A stretch of DNA of 64,000 nucleotides, from contig JACZJK010000056.1 in NCBI GenBank assembly GCA_014860575.1, forward strand, positions 1 to 64,000, read 5' to 3'. The stretch is from Bacteroidales bacterium (GTDB lineage: Bacteria > Bacteroidota > Bacteroidia > Bacteroidales > JAAYJT01). The number at the start of each line of letters is the position of its first letter. The stretch's first letter is position 1. Made by a program: the position numbers and the translations under genes. Below the pieces are notes generated by a model, which was not told the origin of the DNA, ran no database searches, and saw only the letters and a list, made by a program, of their open reading frames with translations. Positions 36,243 through 44,661 of this stretch are shown here, one piece after another.

Positions 36243-37166
36243 TTATCCTCCGAACACAAAATTCTTTGCTTCTTCGGTATTTTCGTGGTAGGCATATCCA
36301 GTTTTGGTAGCAACATATTGCTCACTTTCTTTGTAAAGCGGGTATTTGTCCGGGTCTTTATCAAGCAGCTTTTTAGCTTCAACCAGGTAATGATTGCCAT
36401 AATGCTCAGCGCCTTCTTTCTTCATTTCGCGGGCGGCTACCAGGTTGGCAATAGCGCGCTGAAGTATTGGAAGCAGTTTTTTATTATCGTCGGTCAGGCT
36501 GTTTTCGCGCTGCTGGGTGCGAAGTGCATCGGCCAATGCAACGCTGATCACCGGTTCAATATTTATTAACTCAACATCATCCATGGCCGGGCGCAGTTTG
36601 ATAAACTTCAGCCTCGATGCTTCGATGTTTACATAGCGATCGAACACTTCGGCGGTGTTGATCAGGTTGCGGGTAGCAAGCACAAAAGCATCGCTATCCT
36701 TGTAAGATGTGATGATGGCATGATGCTTTTCAAGGTAGCGGAGCAGTGTTTCCATATTATCCCATCCCTGGGATTCGTAGCTTTCAACTGCTTTTTTTAC
36801 CCGCTCGGCGCTGGCCGGTGTTGTGTTTGAATTTTGCTGAACCACAAAACCCATTTCAGTGAGCTGAAGATCATAATGTGGTGATGCCAGCAACAATGTG
36901 AATTTTGCCAAAGCGTTTTGTGCAAGCTTCAGCACCTGGCGGAATATTGCTTTCTTTTCATCATTATCTGCCCATGCAGGATAAGGAAGTGGAGTTGATG
37001 TGGAGTTGTGGTGGGTATCGAGTTCTGTAAGCAGCGCTTCACCAATGTAGCGATTCAGAAATTTCTCAGATGCATCGTTGGCGTAAGGCAGGAATGATTT
37101 CTCCATCACCGAAACGTTTACCCTTACATATTGCTGCAGATCCTGTATTGATTTTATGATTGACAT
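36243..37166 (-). CDS. phage protein next to portal, DUF6712-like
   Basis: 307 residues, mostly helical. It begins IKSIQDLQQYVRVNVSVMEKSFLPYAN and includes PAMDDVELINIEPVISVALA. I associate this pattern with DUF6712-type proteins placed after the portal gene in Bacteroidota phages, probably an adaptor or connector. It ends in an Asn-Phe-Val-Phe-Gly-Gly tail. Confidence 0.55.
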   Translation of the reverse strand: MSIIKSIQDLQQYVRVNVSVMEKSFLPYANDASEKFLNRYIGEALLTELDTHHNSTSTPLPYPAWADNDEKKAIFRQVLKLAQNALAKFTLLLASPHYDLQLTEMGFVVQQNSNTTPASAERVKKAVESYESQGWDNMETLLRYLEKHHAIITSYKDSDAFVLATRNLINTAEVFDRYVNIEASRLKFIKLRPAMDDVELINIEPVISVALADALRTQQRENSLTDDNKKLLPILQRAIANLVAAREMKKEGAEHYGNHYLVEAKKLLDKDPDKYPLYKESEQYVATKTGYAYHENTEEAKNFVFGG

Positions 37167-37168
37167 GG

Positions 37169-37265
37169 CGATTGACGATTTTGGATTTACGATTTACGAT
37201 TAAAATGCTAGGTTTAGAGAATTTAGGGTTACTGGCTGTTTTTTGAATTTTGAACTTTGAATTTA
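37169..37265. repeat. spacer repeats before the connector gene
   Basis: GATTTACGATTTACGATT units followed by TTTTGAATTTTGAACTTTG units (family A read on the other strand) fill the gap between the portal and connector genes. Confidence 0.6.
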
Positions 37266-38648
37266 AGAAATAACTTTCTCACTTCCCGTTCCCTTATCCA
37301 GTGTTGTAAGCACCATGTTTGGGATCGTAAAATGAATATCATCCGGCCATTTATTGAAGCGCTTAATAATATACAAGGGGCGCAGGATGCGATCGCGAAA
37401 AGGTTTCATCAGCGCTTGTTTGATAATGAAAAGCTCACGGGCCTCGGTTCCTGAAATCGTTTTGTTTTTCCCGGGAGCACTGCCAATGATACCCTGGTGA
37501 ACGCCGTGGCCATAGGCTATGATGTTGCTGGCTTCTTCGCTGTCGTCAATAAATTCACCGCCTTTGAAATTGTTCTCAATGGGCGTGATCTTCATCCGGC
37601 GCATTTCCTTGCCATCAGGACTTTGCTTAACAAATGAAATCACTGATTTTCCGGTGTTCTTTGTGCTGCTCAAAAACTTATCGAGGTCAGCATATTCTTT
37701 CCTGATTCGTGTTTTTTTCGCATCATCTTCGGTAATACCTTCGGTTCTGAAAATTTCAGCAAAATAATCGTGGGATAGTTCAATATGATATTTGATGGTC
37801 ATTTGGTTATCCATCAATGCATTTTTGAATTCTGGGATCTTGCGGGCATAATCCAGCCAACCGCTTTCAATGATACTCAGCCAGTAAGCTTTCTGGTAAT
37901 ACCTGCGGCCGGGAGTTGGAAAAGAAACCGGAACGATAAAGCGGAAATGCTTAGGGGTCGGAATCTTTTTAGTTGTGCCTGGATCTGGAATAATCCCCAT
38001 CCGTATTTCAAGATCCCGCACGGTATTGTATGGGTTCAGCACTGGTGTAACCTCAATCTCATCGTTACTGGGGTTTTTCTGCCATTTGCCACTGTAAAAA
38101 TGGTGTTCGATCAGTCCGGTTTCGGGGTTCATTTTTTCCCAGCGGCTAAATGCCATTTCTTTCGAGTGCAGCTCCACAATCTTTTTCTCCGGGCTTAAAC
38201 CTATTTCGGGGCAGATATTAAAAAACCATTGCAGGTCTGTCATCTGCTCCAGGAGGTAAAGCTGCATGTCGTTGTTTTCAAAAAATTCGTTGATCTCTTT
38301 GTTGTCAAAGTTTTCAACGAATACCTTTTTGCCTTTTTCGATTTCATATTTACCGTAGGCAATGCCATCGCCATAGCCCAAAGTAATATTAAACAGCAGC
38401 GCGCTTGTTGATTGCGGCGAAGCTTTACAGGCTTCCATGATCCTTTGAGGCAGGGAATTGTCTTCGCCCCAGGGTACCACACCAAGGTATTTTATTTCCT
38501 TGCCTGATTTGTCTTTTTTGCTGAATGGAAGCGGATCGCGGTCGGGTTCGGCAATCATGTTGCGGGTGCTTACGGTGATGGCCGTTTTTGTACCCGCCAG
38601 GTAAGCGCTGCCGGCATTGTCGAGGATAATGATTTTACTGCGTCCCAT
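37263..38648 (-). CDS. phage portal protein
   Basis: 461 residues. It has portal-type features: GVVPWGEDNSLPQRIMEAC, SALLFNITLGYGDG, YYQKAYWLSIIESGWLDYA, and a C-terminal NIIAYGHGVHQGIIG with SGTEARELFIIKQALMKPF. These resemble portals of Bacteroidota siphoprophages. The dodecameric portal forms the DNA entry channel. The upstream 83-residue gene ends at the base just before this ATG. Confidence 0.8.
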   Translation of the reverse strand: MGRSKIIILDNAGSAYLAGTKTAITVSTRNMIAEPDRDPLPFSKKDKSGKEIKYLGVVPWGEDNSLPQRIMEACKASPQSTSALLFNITLGYGDGIAYGKYEIEKGKKVFVENFDNKEINEFFENNDMQLYLLEQMTDLQWFFNICPEIGLSPEKKIVELHSKEMAFSRWEKMNPETGLIEHHFYSGKWQKNPSNDEIEVTPVLNPYNTVRDLEIRMGIIPDPGTTKKIPTPKHFRFIVPVSFPTPGRRYYQKAYWLSIIESGWLDYARKIPEFKNALMDNQMTIKYHIELSHDYFAEIFRTEGITEDDAKKTRIRKEYADLDKFLSSTKNTGKSVISFVKQSPDGKEMRRMKITPIENNFKGGEFIDDSEEASNIIAYGHGVHQGIIGSAPGKNKTISGTEARELFIIKQALMKPFRDRILRPLYIIKRFNKWPDDIHFTIPNMVLTTLDKGTGSEKVIS

Positions 38649-38891
38649 TTATATAAAAGTTTTAGTACCGTTGAATTCAGTGATCAGTGGCAGGATCAGC
38701 TTACGGATTTCACCCGATGCCAGGATCTTCACATTAAAATACTCAAGGTGGTTGCTTGATGTAAGCACCGCCTGATCTATGTATATCTCCTCGCCGGTTG
38801 ATTTTTTAACATACTTCAGGCTAAAGGGCAGCGGGTTTCCGCTTGCATCTTTGCGATCCATAAGCATAGGTAATTTGCCGAAGTGTATCAT
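38649..38891 (-). CDS. small conserved protein upstream of portal
   Basis: 80 residues from the ATG at 38891 (MIHFGKLPMLMDRKDASG); the ATG at 38900 is possible but would leave almost no leader after the late promoter. Beta-rich, with DRKDASGNPLPFSLKYV. Function unknown. It abuts the portal gene, so the two are surely co-transcribed. Confidence 0.6.
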   Translation of the reverse strand: MIHFGKLPMLMDRKDASGNPLPFSLKYVKKSTGEEIYIDQAVLTSSNHLEYFNVKILASGEIRKLILPLITEFNGTKTFI

Positions 38892-38910
38892 GGCCTCCAT
38901 TATTGATAAA

Positions 38911-38953
38911 GCAAAGAAAATATAAGGGGGTGGGTAGGGAAAGGACAGTTTTT
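38911..38953 (-). promoter_or_regulatory. candidate phage late promoter, copy 3
   Basis: AAAAACTGTCCTTT, 21 nt including a C-rich run, then TTCTTTGC on the minus strand. It drives the small gene, portal and the genes beyond. Confidence 0.6.
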
Positions 38954-38957
38954 TCTA

Positions 38958-39036
38958 AGGCCCAAGTTCCAAATTCCAAGCCCCAAATTCAAAGTTACAG
39001 CCGGGTTTGGGGCATAGGGCGTGGGGCGAAGGGCGG
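38958..39036. repeat. spacer repeats (families A and C)
   Basis: CCCAAGTTCCAAATTCC units followed by GGGGCATAGGGCGTGGGGCG. The family C part matches one near 60.18 kb. No gene is visible between 38901 and 39098. Confidence 0.6.
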
Positions 39037-39098
39037 AACAGCCAGGGGAAAGTAAAATAAGAGTTTAGTTGTTTTCCTTTGAGGGGTAATAAGTAAAA

Positions 39099-39125
39099 TA
39101 AAAAAGCCGGCACTGAGGCCGGCTT
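39099..39125 (-). terminator. Rho-independent terminator
   Basis: AAGCCGGC (39104-39111) pairs with GCCGGCTT (39118-39125) around a 6-nt loop, with a T run following on the minus strand. It closes the transcript of the secreted 176-residue gene. Confidence 0.8.
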
Positions 39126-39156
39126 GAAGCGATATACTTAACTTCGGGAACGGTAC

Positions 39157-39687
39157 TTAAACATATTGAGAACGATCGGATCGGAATAATACATGATTCC
39201 AGAATGTCGCCTCAGATAGTTTGTCGGTTCGCTTATATTTTGTGTAGTTGTATAAATTTTCAGGCTGCAGGTCTGATAGTTGATCCGTGACATATAGGAT
39301 TGCAATGCTATTCTGCTGCATTTCACTGGTAAGTATGGGTTGGTTAGCAAGTTCAGCGGTAACAAAAAGCTCGTAGAGTTCCCCGGGCGGTTGCCACGTC
39401 CTCCGTTCAAAATCAACCAGCATAGGTTTAGCTTTTGTACTCTGATCAGGACTAAAGCACTCCACATTTCCGAAATCATACATGATCATCACCTGATGAT
39501 CATTATAAGCGTAGATAGTGGATGCCTGGTCGAAACCGGTGGTGATAGTTAAGGCCTGCTCAAAATCATCGCAGATGATTATTGAGTGGCCGGTAGGAGT
39601 GTGATCGCGGGGCGGATTAAGCCCCAAAGCGCTGAAACTGATGCTAAGCACCATGAGCGCCAGAAAGAACTTCTTCATCTTCTTCAT
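39157..39687 (-). CDS. secreted protein, unknown
   Basis: 176 residues. A signal peptide (KKFFLALMVLSISFSALG) is followed by a mature part with no family I recognise. It has its own late-type promoter 36 nt upstream and its own terminator 32 nt downstream, so it is a self-contained expression unit. A periplasmic product made during late infection or in the lysogen could alter the host envelope or exclude other phages. Confidence 0.65.
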   Translation of the reverse strand: MKKMKKFFLALMVLSISFSALGLNPPRDHTPTGHSIIICDDFEQALTITTGFDQASTIYAYNDHQVMIMYDFGNVECFSPDQSTKAKPMLVDFERRTWQPPGELYELFVTAELANQPILTSEMQQNSIAILYVTDQLSDLQPENLYNYTKYKRTDKLSEATFWNHVLFRSDRSQYV

Positions 39688-39722
39688 TTTTTGTTAATAC
39701 TTGGTTTAATTACAATGAGGAA

Positions 39723-39765
39723 GCGAAGATAAAAAGGGGGGTAGGAGAGGGAAAGGACAGTTTTT
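39723..39765 (-). promoter_or_regulatory. candidate phage late promoter, copy 4
   Basis: AAAAACTGTCCTTT, 21 nt, ATCTTCGC on the minus strand, one base off the usual box. Lies 36 nt upstream of the secreted-protein gene. Confidence 0.55.
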
Positions 39766-39775
39766 AATTGACGAT

Positions 39776-40138
39776 TTAAGATTCCAAATTTTCCAGATCT
39801 AGATCCCAAACCAGGCAATTTTTCTTCTCCCATCCGGTTCCTGCCAGGCGGGAGTAAAGCTTTATTCGGCCGGCCTGGTTATGTTTTTTGTAATACTCCG
39901 GAAGGGTTTCACCGGCATCTGCCAGTACTCCGGCAATGGCTTCCTGCTCGGTTGCGGCAAGTTTACCGGCAGCAATGGCAGCATCCATATCCAGGTTTCC
40001 GTTTCCGGTGTAGGCAAATTGGTGCTTACAATTGCCATTTCCATATTGTTGTGTTCTATCTATCATAAATCTTTGTTGACATTCATTACTCATGCATGCA
40101 TGATATACACATCCCCAATCTGATATTTTGCATACCAT
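39776..40138 (-). CDS. Cys-containing hypothetical protein
   Basis: 120 residues, not recognised. The N-terminal third holds five cysteines (positions 3, 10, 15, 20, 37). The middle is an Ala-rich helix (MDAAIAAGKLAATEQEAIAGV). The C-terminus (ENLES) runs into family A spacer sequence. The ATG at 40093 is an alternative start. It follows the 80-residue gene by 4 nt. Confidence 0.5.
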   Translation of the reverse strand: MVCKISDWGCVYHACMSNECQQRFMIDRTQQYGNGNCKHQFAYTGNGNLDMDAAIAAGKLAATEQEAIAGVLADAGETLPEYYKKHNQAGRIKLYSRLAGTGWEKKNCLVWDLDLENLES

Positions 40139-40142
40139 GATT

Positions 40143-40385
40143 TTAAGTTTTCAAAGTACTCCGGTACCAATCTGCCATCCTGCGCATAAGTCCGGCCAGT
40201 CGGTCAGCGCCCTGGGTGTGGGCCTGGCTGTCGTGAGTTACAACTTCCAGATCAATAAACCGGTCGTTTGGGCCTTCTTTAACTTCAGCAATAAGCATAG
40301 GATCCTGGGTGTGAACCACGTACTTTTTTTCAAAGTCGCGATCGAAGGCAAGCAGGAATTTTGGAGTGTGGGTTTTTGTTGTCAT
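40143..40385 (-). CDS. small hypothetical protein
   Basis: 80 residues: FLLAFDRDFEKKYVVHTQDP, VVTHDSQAHTQGADRLAGLM. Not recognised. It is the first gene after a promoter region that shares a 16-bp element with the ArdC operon. Confidence 0.55.
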   Translation of the reverse strand: MTTKTHTPKFLLAFDRDFEKKYVVHTQDPMLIAEVKEGPNDRFIDLEVVTHDSQAHTQGADRLAGLMRRMADWYRSTLKT

Positions 40386-40401
40386 GCGGCAAATATCAAA
40401 T

Positions 40402-40441
40402 CAAAGATAAGAATTATCCGTATATTAAACGTTTGTAGTCG
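40402..40441 (-). promoter_or_regulatory. promoter region with shared 16-bp element, copy 1
   Basis: The minus strand holds TATCTTTG (-7 type) at 40402-40409. Upstream, TAAACGTTTGTAGTCG (read on +) at 40426-40441 is identical to a site at 42546-42561. It likely binds a common regulator. From here to 40629 no gene is visible, only GC-rich sequence around 40565-40620. Confidence 0.55.
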
Positions 40442-40629
40442 AATGTAAACACTTATACACGGATCTGGATTAGAACGCCCGGCGATAGCCGTAAAAAACC
40501 GCCAATAAGGCGTAAAATAATGAATCCGGCACTTTAATTTAAAAGATACTGAGCCGGATACCGCTCTCGCCGCCGCAGGCGGCGCGCCCGGGAGCTTTCG
40601 TTCCCAGGTTGCGCCTGCCGGGCTTGTTC

Positions 40630-40821
40630 TTATAATCCCGGATCTGCGTCCGAATAGTTTGGATAATCGGCTTCTATTGCCGTGGCGTTTTCTGCATTGT
40701 AAGCGCAATAATCGCAAGCGTCGGGGGTGTCAATCAAATAACCTTCTTCCCATAACTCCTGATCATCTTCTGACAATGTAAACCAGTCACCACAATGGCT
40801 GCATCTAAATTCTTGGCTCAT
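40630..40821 (-). CDS. small zinc-ribbon protein
   Basis: 63 residues with CSHC (7-10) and CDYC (36-39), an acidic middle (SEDDQELWEEG) and an acidic C-terminus. Probably one zinc site. Located downstream of the SymE-like gene by 19 nt, same strand. Confidence 0.6.
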   Translation of the reverse strand: MSQEFRCSHCGDWFTLSEDDQELWEEGYLIDTPDACDYCAYNAENATAIEADYPNYSDADPGL

Positions 40822-40840
40822 AGTATTAAAATTTTAGGGT

Positions 40841-41065
40841 TTACGCTCTCATTGGTTTATGTTCTGCTTCTGCTTCCGGTTTTATGGTCATAACTCCATC
40901 TTTTATGGTTATCGTTGCCATATCTCCGGGTTTGAATCCTGCAAAGCTTAACCAGTTGCCCATTAACTTAATCAGGGGCTTAACCTTTGCCGGGCGTCCG
41001 GTTGTGGATGGGATTATAAAAGGCTGTATTTTTACAATTCGCATCTGTATAACTTTCCCGCTCAT
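40841..41065 (-). CDS. SymE-like / AbrB-fold small protein
   Basis: 74 residues. LIKLMGNWLSFAGFKPGDMA with TITIKDGVMTIKP matches the SymE pattern (Gly-x-Trp-Leu, Ala-Gly-Phe-x-x-Gly), a SpoVT/AbrB-fold family that includes the RNA-acting SymE toxin. Here it overlaps the ArdC stop by 4 nt, so it is co-translated with an antirestriction protein rather than standing beside a type I antitoxin. Confidence 0.7.
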   Translation of the reverse strand: MSGKVIQMRIVKIQPFIIPSTTGRPAKVKPLIKLMGNWLSFAGFKPGDMATITIKDGVMTIKPEAEAEHKPMRA

Positions 41066-42000
41066 GCTGCCCTCCTTTCTTCCGCTTCTTCCCTATTTCC
41101 CTCTAGGATATAATCTGCTGCCTTTTGGGCTTGGGCTGCTGCCTGTGTAAAGAATTTCATATCATTATCCAAACCTTTGAGCCATGCCCGGATATATGCG
41201 GCGTCGTTGGTTACTTCTGTGGTAATACCTAGTTTTGCACAGCAATAAGCAGCGGTTAATTCTGCAACAAGTTCCTCAAATGCATATTCTTTTTTGGCTT
41301 GGCTCATCTCCCTGTTTAGCCTGTCTTTATGGCCTGTCCAGTGTCCTAGTTCGTGAAACAAGGTTTTGTAAAAATCCTCTGTTGTATCAAACTGCCATCT
41401 TTTTGGAATTTTGATGTTGTCAAGAGTTGGAGAATAATAAGCGGCGTTTGTGTTGGTTTCATCAATGGCTGCTCCGGTTCTGCTTATAATTTCATCAACT
41501 GCCTTAATTCTATCGGCTGCTGTTACATTTACATTCTTTGGCGTTGTCCAGTCAGGGGGTAAACCTTCAATATCAGCTACATTAAAAACATTGTATCCTT
41601 TAAGGAATGGGATTTTATTAAATCCGTCCGGTATCTGTTGCCCTGCGGTTGCCATAGCTTCCACCTGCTTAGTTACGTTCTTCCCATTTTGATCTAGCCA
41701 AATGTGAGAAGTAAAAACAATCACATCAGCAAAGCTGCCTTTTTTCACTTTTGCGCCAATGTCTTGCACTTGTAAAAAAGTCATCCAACGGTTAAGATAA
41801 TACCCCTTTCTTAAAAATATCAGGCTAATTTGCAGCAAGAAATTATTCAGGGCGCTGTAGTAGTGTTTTGAATGTGGGTTATAGCCGAAAGGCTCACATT
41901 TAACATTAAACCAGGTCTGTTTGAAGTCATTCAATTGCGCCTGGAGTAGTTTAATGATCTTCTCATTGATTTGCTCATATAGTGCGTTTCCTGCTTTCAT
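41062..42000 (-). CDS. ArdC-type antirestriction protein
   Basis: 312 residues from the ATG at 42000 (MKAGNALYEQINEKI); the upstream ATG at 42039 would start inside a hairpin. The N-terminal ArdC single-stranded-DNA-binding domain includes WFNVKCEPFGYNPHSKHYYS and YLNRWMTFLQVQDIGAKV. The C-terminal MPTase has LFHELGHWTGHKDRL with EELVAELTAAYCC supplying the third ligand. ArdC proteins protect incoming DNA from restriction. It leads a three-gene operon with the SymE-like and zinc-ribbon genes. Confidence 0.88.
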   Translation of the reverse strand: MKAGNALYEQINEKIIKLLQAQLNDFKQTWFNVKCEPFGYNPHSKHYYSALNNFLLQISLIFLRKGYYLNRWMTFLQVQDIGAKVKKGSFADVIVFTSHIWLDQNGKNVTKQVEAMATAGQQIPDGFNKIPFLKGYNVFNVADIEGLPPDWTTPKNVNVTAADRIKAVDEIISRTGAAIDETNTNAAYYSPTLDNIKIPKRWQFDTTEDFYKTLFHELGHWTGHKDRLNREMSQAKKEYAFEELVAELTAAYCCAKLGITTEVTNDAAYIRAWLKGLDNDMKFFTQAAAQAQKAADYILEGNREEAEERRAA

Positions 42001-42013
42001 TGTTCTAGAGTTT

Positions 42014-42044
42014 AGCCGGTGACTGGCTGAACCAGTCACCGGCT
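42014..42044. repeat. 13-bp perfect hairpin upstream of ArdC gene
   Basis: AGCCGGTGACTGG and CCAGTCACCGGCT flank a 5-nt loop. There is no T run on the minus side, so it may be an attenuator, a transcript stabiliser or a protein site rather than a classical terminator. Confidence 0.6.
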
Positions 42045-42061
42045 GTTAAACAATCAGTTAA

Positions 42062-42451
42062 TTAAGCAAAAATCAGGTTTTCCACCTCTTTAATTTGCGC
42101 CTCAATGCTTTGGCGGCAATACTCAATTTGACGCCTCACGGCTGCGGGGTCTGCGCTGCTGAAGCTGCGGCCGCTGCCGTTTTCAATCCTCACGCGGGCA
42201 TCGTTCGTAATATTGGCCTCAAAGTTTTTGAGGTCTGCAAGCTGCCCGCTTAACTGGTCGTGCTTTTCCACTAAATTAAAACGGTCGCAAATCTGCCCTT
42301 TCAGTTCCTGAACGGTGGGCTTTGGTGTTTCCGGTTGCTTGGCTTCTGCTTCCGGTTCTGATTTTACCACTTGCATAGTGGTTTTCACTTCTGCGCCAGT
42401 GCTGGCGGCTTCGGCTGTGGCTTCTTTAGCCTTCTTAGCTGTACTTGTCAT
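42062..42451 (-). CDS. hypothetical protein with coiled coil
   Basis: 129 residues. Residues 1-45 are low complexity, Ala/Glu/Pro/Lys-rich (KAKEATAEAASTGAEV, EPEAEAKQPETPKP). The rest is helical (CDRFNLVEKHDQLSGQLADL; RQIEYCRQSIEAQIKEVENL). Not recognised. It is first after the promoter region shared with copy 1. Confidence 0.6.
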   Translation of the reverse strand: MTSTAKKAKEATAEAASTGAEVKTTMQVVKSEPEAEAKQPETPKPTVQELKGQICDRFNLVEKHDQLSGQLADLKNFEANITNDARVRIENGSGRSFSSADPAAVRRQIEYCRQSIEAQIKEVENLIFA

Positions 42452-42509
42452 AATACTTGCCTGTTTTTATATCCTGCTGGCTCTGCAGGGGGTTAAATTA
42501 AACATGCTA

Positions 42510-42561
42510 CAAAAGTAAGTTGCAACGTGCTGATTACTCGTATAATAAACGTTTGTAGTCG
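42510..42561 (-). promoter_or_regulatory. promoter region with shared 16-bp element, copy 2
   Basis: Minus-strand TACTTTTG at 42510-42517 fits TAnnTTTG. The element TAAACGTTTGTAGTCG (read on +) is at 42546-42561. Around it AAACGAGTAT, AAACGACTAC and AAACGTTTAT form three direct repeats of 10 bp on the minus strand, as expected of a repressor operator. Confidence 0.55.
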
Positions 42562-43047
42562 TTTATACTCGTTTAAAAACGGCTGCCTTTTTACCCAAAT
42601 TATGAGGAACGAATAATTTACAACCATCTGAATCTTAAATTTCCACTGTTTTGAATTTTAGATATTTCAGCTATTGTGCCTTATTCCCTCATTTCGACGC
42701 TCTGCGTCTATTTTTATCTCTTAGATACCCGCGCCGCCCTGACATGCGTTCGCAGTTGCAAGGGTTTTGAATTTGCGTTATATGCTGCCAAGTAGCTGCA
42801 AATGAGATCAACGCTTGCCTGCGGGGGGCACTAACAAGCCATCACGCGTGAGGGCGGTTATAGGCGGGGGGCGTGATACCGATTAGTCATGAATTCATGC
42901 AATCAAACGATCATAGTACATGAAATGCATGATATTGGTAATGTGTATTTGCATTCAAATAAAAGCCGGATTGTTATCGGGCTTTTATGGCTGTTAAAAT
43001 GGGAGAAAGCCTGTTTTTTTCCTGAAAACTGGCTTTGTGTGAAGGGA
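42562..43047. other. non-coding region after terminase
   Basis: I see no gene in this 486-bp stretch. It holds a 12-bp palindrome CATGAATTCATG (42888-42899), a 7-bp inverted repeat ATCACGC/GCGTGAT (42841-42847, 42871-42877) and a G-rich segment. It could hold an ncRNA or a packaging site, but nothing decisive is visible. Confidence 0.4.
42959..42988 (-). terminator. bidirectional-type terminator after terminase large subunit
   Basis: ATAAAAGCC (42959-42967) pairs with GGCTTTTAT (42980-42988). On the minus strand the stem is followed by TTTG. It lies 60 nt past the terminase stop. Confidence 0.6.
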
Positions 43048-44637
43048 TTATTGACTGGGAATGTGTGAGGATGGCATTTGTGAACCGGCCTCTGTGTAGT
43101 GGAAGTTTAAGCCAATATACAATGTGTCCCAAGCGTCGGTAATGTGTGTCTTGAATTCGTCGGGGTTTTCGGTTGTGTCGGGTAGCTTTTCAGGATCCTT
43201 GTTCTTTTCGAATCCATTCCTTCCAACTTTGATACCGGTTTGCTCCATCGCCAGAAGCAGGTATTCATTATTGTCCTGGTTAAAGGTGGGGAAAAGATAT
43301 TCCGGGTCACCTTTGAGGGCAAGGTCTATGTAGTTGTGTTTAAAGTGGTGCTTCATAGGTTGGCCAATATACACTGGTGTTACGTTCCATCCGCGGTTAG
43401 TAAGCACTTTGATGATAACGTCGGCAAAGCTATCAGCATCGAGTGGAGTATTGGCTATTGCTGTTGAGTCATAGTAAAACACAACATCGCGGTGCGGCAT
43501 TGGCTCGTAGTAATCACACCAAAGGTTTACAACGTCAGGAAGTTTCCTGGGTGTTTTTACATAGAATGAATGTAGGGCCCGGGCTTCACGGTTCTCAATA
43601 CGCTGGCCGCAAACCAGGCTATTGATGGCTGCATTGTAGTCGAAGGCAATGCTAAGCGGAAGTTCTTTGGCAATATCACCATCCTTTGCGCAATTTTCTC
43701 TTTTGGCTTTGTCAATGTCATATCCCAGCTTTTCAAGGTATGAATTATCATAACTTGGATAATAATGCAGTTGATCACTGAGGGCAGAGTAAAAGCCATT
43801 GGCAATTTTTCGAAGCTTCTTATTCAGGATCGCAGAAAGGAAAATAAGTGGTGGAAGATCGCGGTGCATCTTTTTAATGAATTCCTCTCCAAGTATCTCA
43901 AGGTTATCGAATGCGTCGTACTCTGCATAGAATACTGCCTGAGCTCTGAATTGGTTCAGTTCCCGAAGTTTGCGCTCCCGAAGTTTCTTGTTTCCTGTTT
44001 GTTTGTAATCAATATACAAGGCTTTGATCCCGCTGATAAGCTCAGGATCCATATCTTTTTCTTTCTCTAGTATCCACATACCGGATTTGCTTGTGGGCAT
44101 ATCAGTGGTGAATAACAGTCCATGATGCCAGGGACAATGGCCGAAATAGTTTATGTTGCCCCGGTTCGCAGGCAACACTTCGTTTTTGATTTTATCATAG
44201 TTAAGAAACCTAGCCTCAAAGCCCATTACATAATCCAGGTTCATAGAATTGGCGCTCATGGGGCGGTCGAAGCTTAGCAGGTGTTGAATGGATCCATTGA
44301 ACCATGCAATTACATAATCGTAATTAAACGGGTCAATGTAAGGTTTCTTAAAGTTAAGCGATTTGGGAGGCCGGTGTCCGACCACATAATGGATGTTGCG
44401 ATGATAACCAAGTCGTTCGAGCGCCGTGAACACTGCAGGAAGTGTATTGCGTAAAAGTTTCCCGTAAGTAGGTGAAAGTAACGCTCCAGCGCTGCGGGGC
44501 ATAGCAAATACGTTTCGGATCAGCCTGGGTGCATCAATACCTTCAGATTTCCCAAAACCACGACTGGCAATTATATACTCATCTTTGGCACTGATGGCCA
44601 TTGCTTCAAGCTGTTTTGGGTTGAAGTATTTTTTCAT
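43048..44637 (-). CDS. terL: terminase large subunit
   Basis: 529 residues. ATPase Walker A-like ASRGFGKSEG (27-31 core) follows the adenine-binding start FNPKQLEAMAISAKDEY. The nuclease domain has acidic residues in LSIAFDYNAA, VVFYYDSTA and HITDAWDTLY. It cuts and pumps DNA into proheads through the portal. The gene follows the small subunit after a family B spacer. Unusually, the major head genes lie upstream of it and the portal about 4.4 kb downstream, beyond an accessory block. Confidence 0.92.
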   Translation of the reverse strand: MKKYFNPKQLEAMAISAKDEYIIASRGFGKSEGIDAPRLIRNVFAMPRSAGALLSPTYGKLLRNTLPAVFTALERLGYHRNIHYVVGHRPPKSLNFKKPYIDPFNYDYVIAWFNGSIQHLLSFDRPMSANSMNLDYVMGFEARFLNYDKIKNEVLPANRGNINYFGHCPWHHGLLFTTDMPTSKSGMWILEKEKDMDPELISGIKALYIDYKQTGNKKLRERKLRELNQFRAQAVFYAEYDAFDNLEILGEEFIKKMHRDLPPLIFLSAILNKKLRKIANGFYSALSDQLHYYPSYDNSYLEKLGYDIDKAKRENCAKDGDIAKELPLSIAFDYNAAINSLVCGQRIENREARALHSFYVKTPRKLPDVVNLWCDYYEPMPHRDVVFYYDSTAIANTPLDADSFADVIIKVLTNRGWNVTPVYIGQPMKHHFKHNYIDLALKGDPEYLFPTFNQDNNEYLLLAMEQTGIKVGRNGFEKNKDPEKLPDTTENPDEFKTHITDAWDTLYIGLNFHYTEAGSQMPSSHIPSQ

Positions 44638-44638
44638 T

Positions 44639-44661
44639 TTGCTGGTTGCTGGTTACTGGTT
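44639..44661. repeat. family B spacer between terminase subunits
   Basis: GCTGGTTGCTGGTTACTGGT, the same unit as at the primase break and in the tape measure gene. Confidence 0.7.

Noticed and set aside
40382-40717. A 111-residue reading frame overlapping the zinc-ribbon gene
   Set aside because: Arg/Ala-rich and low in conserved pattern, it overlaps the better-supported 63-residue zinc-ribbon frame and a GC-rich stretch; a shadow frame.
42562-42958. Integron attC-like site in the non-coding region
   Set aside because: The CACTAAC/GTTATAG pair is not properly complementary, and no integrase of that type is present.
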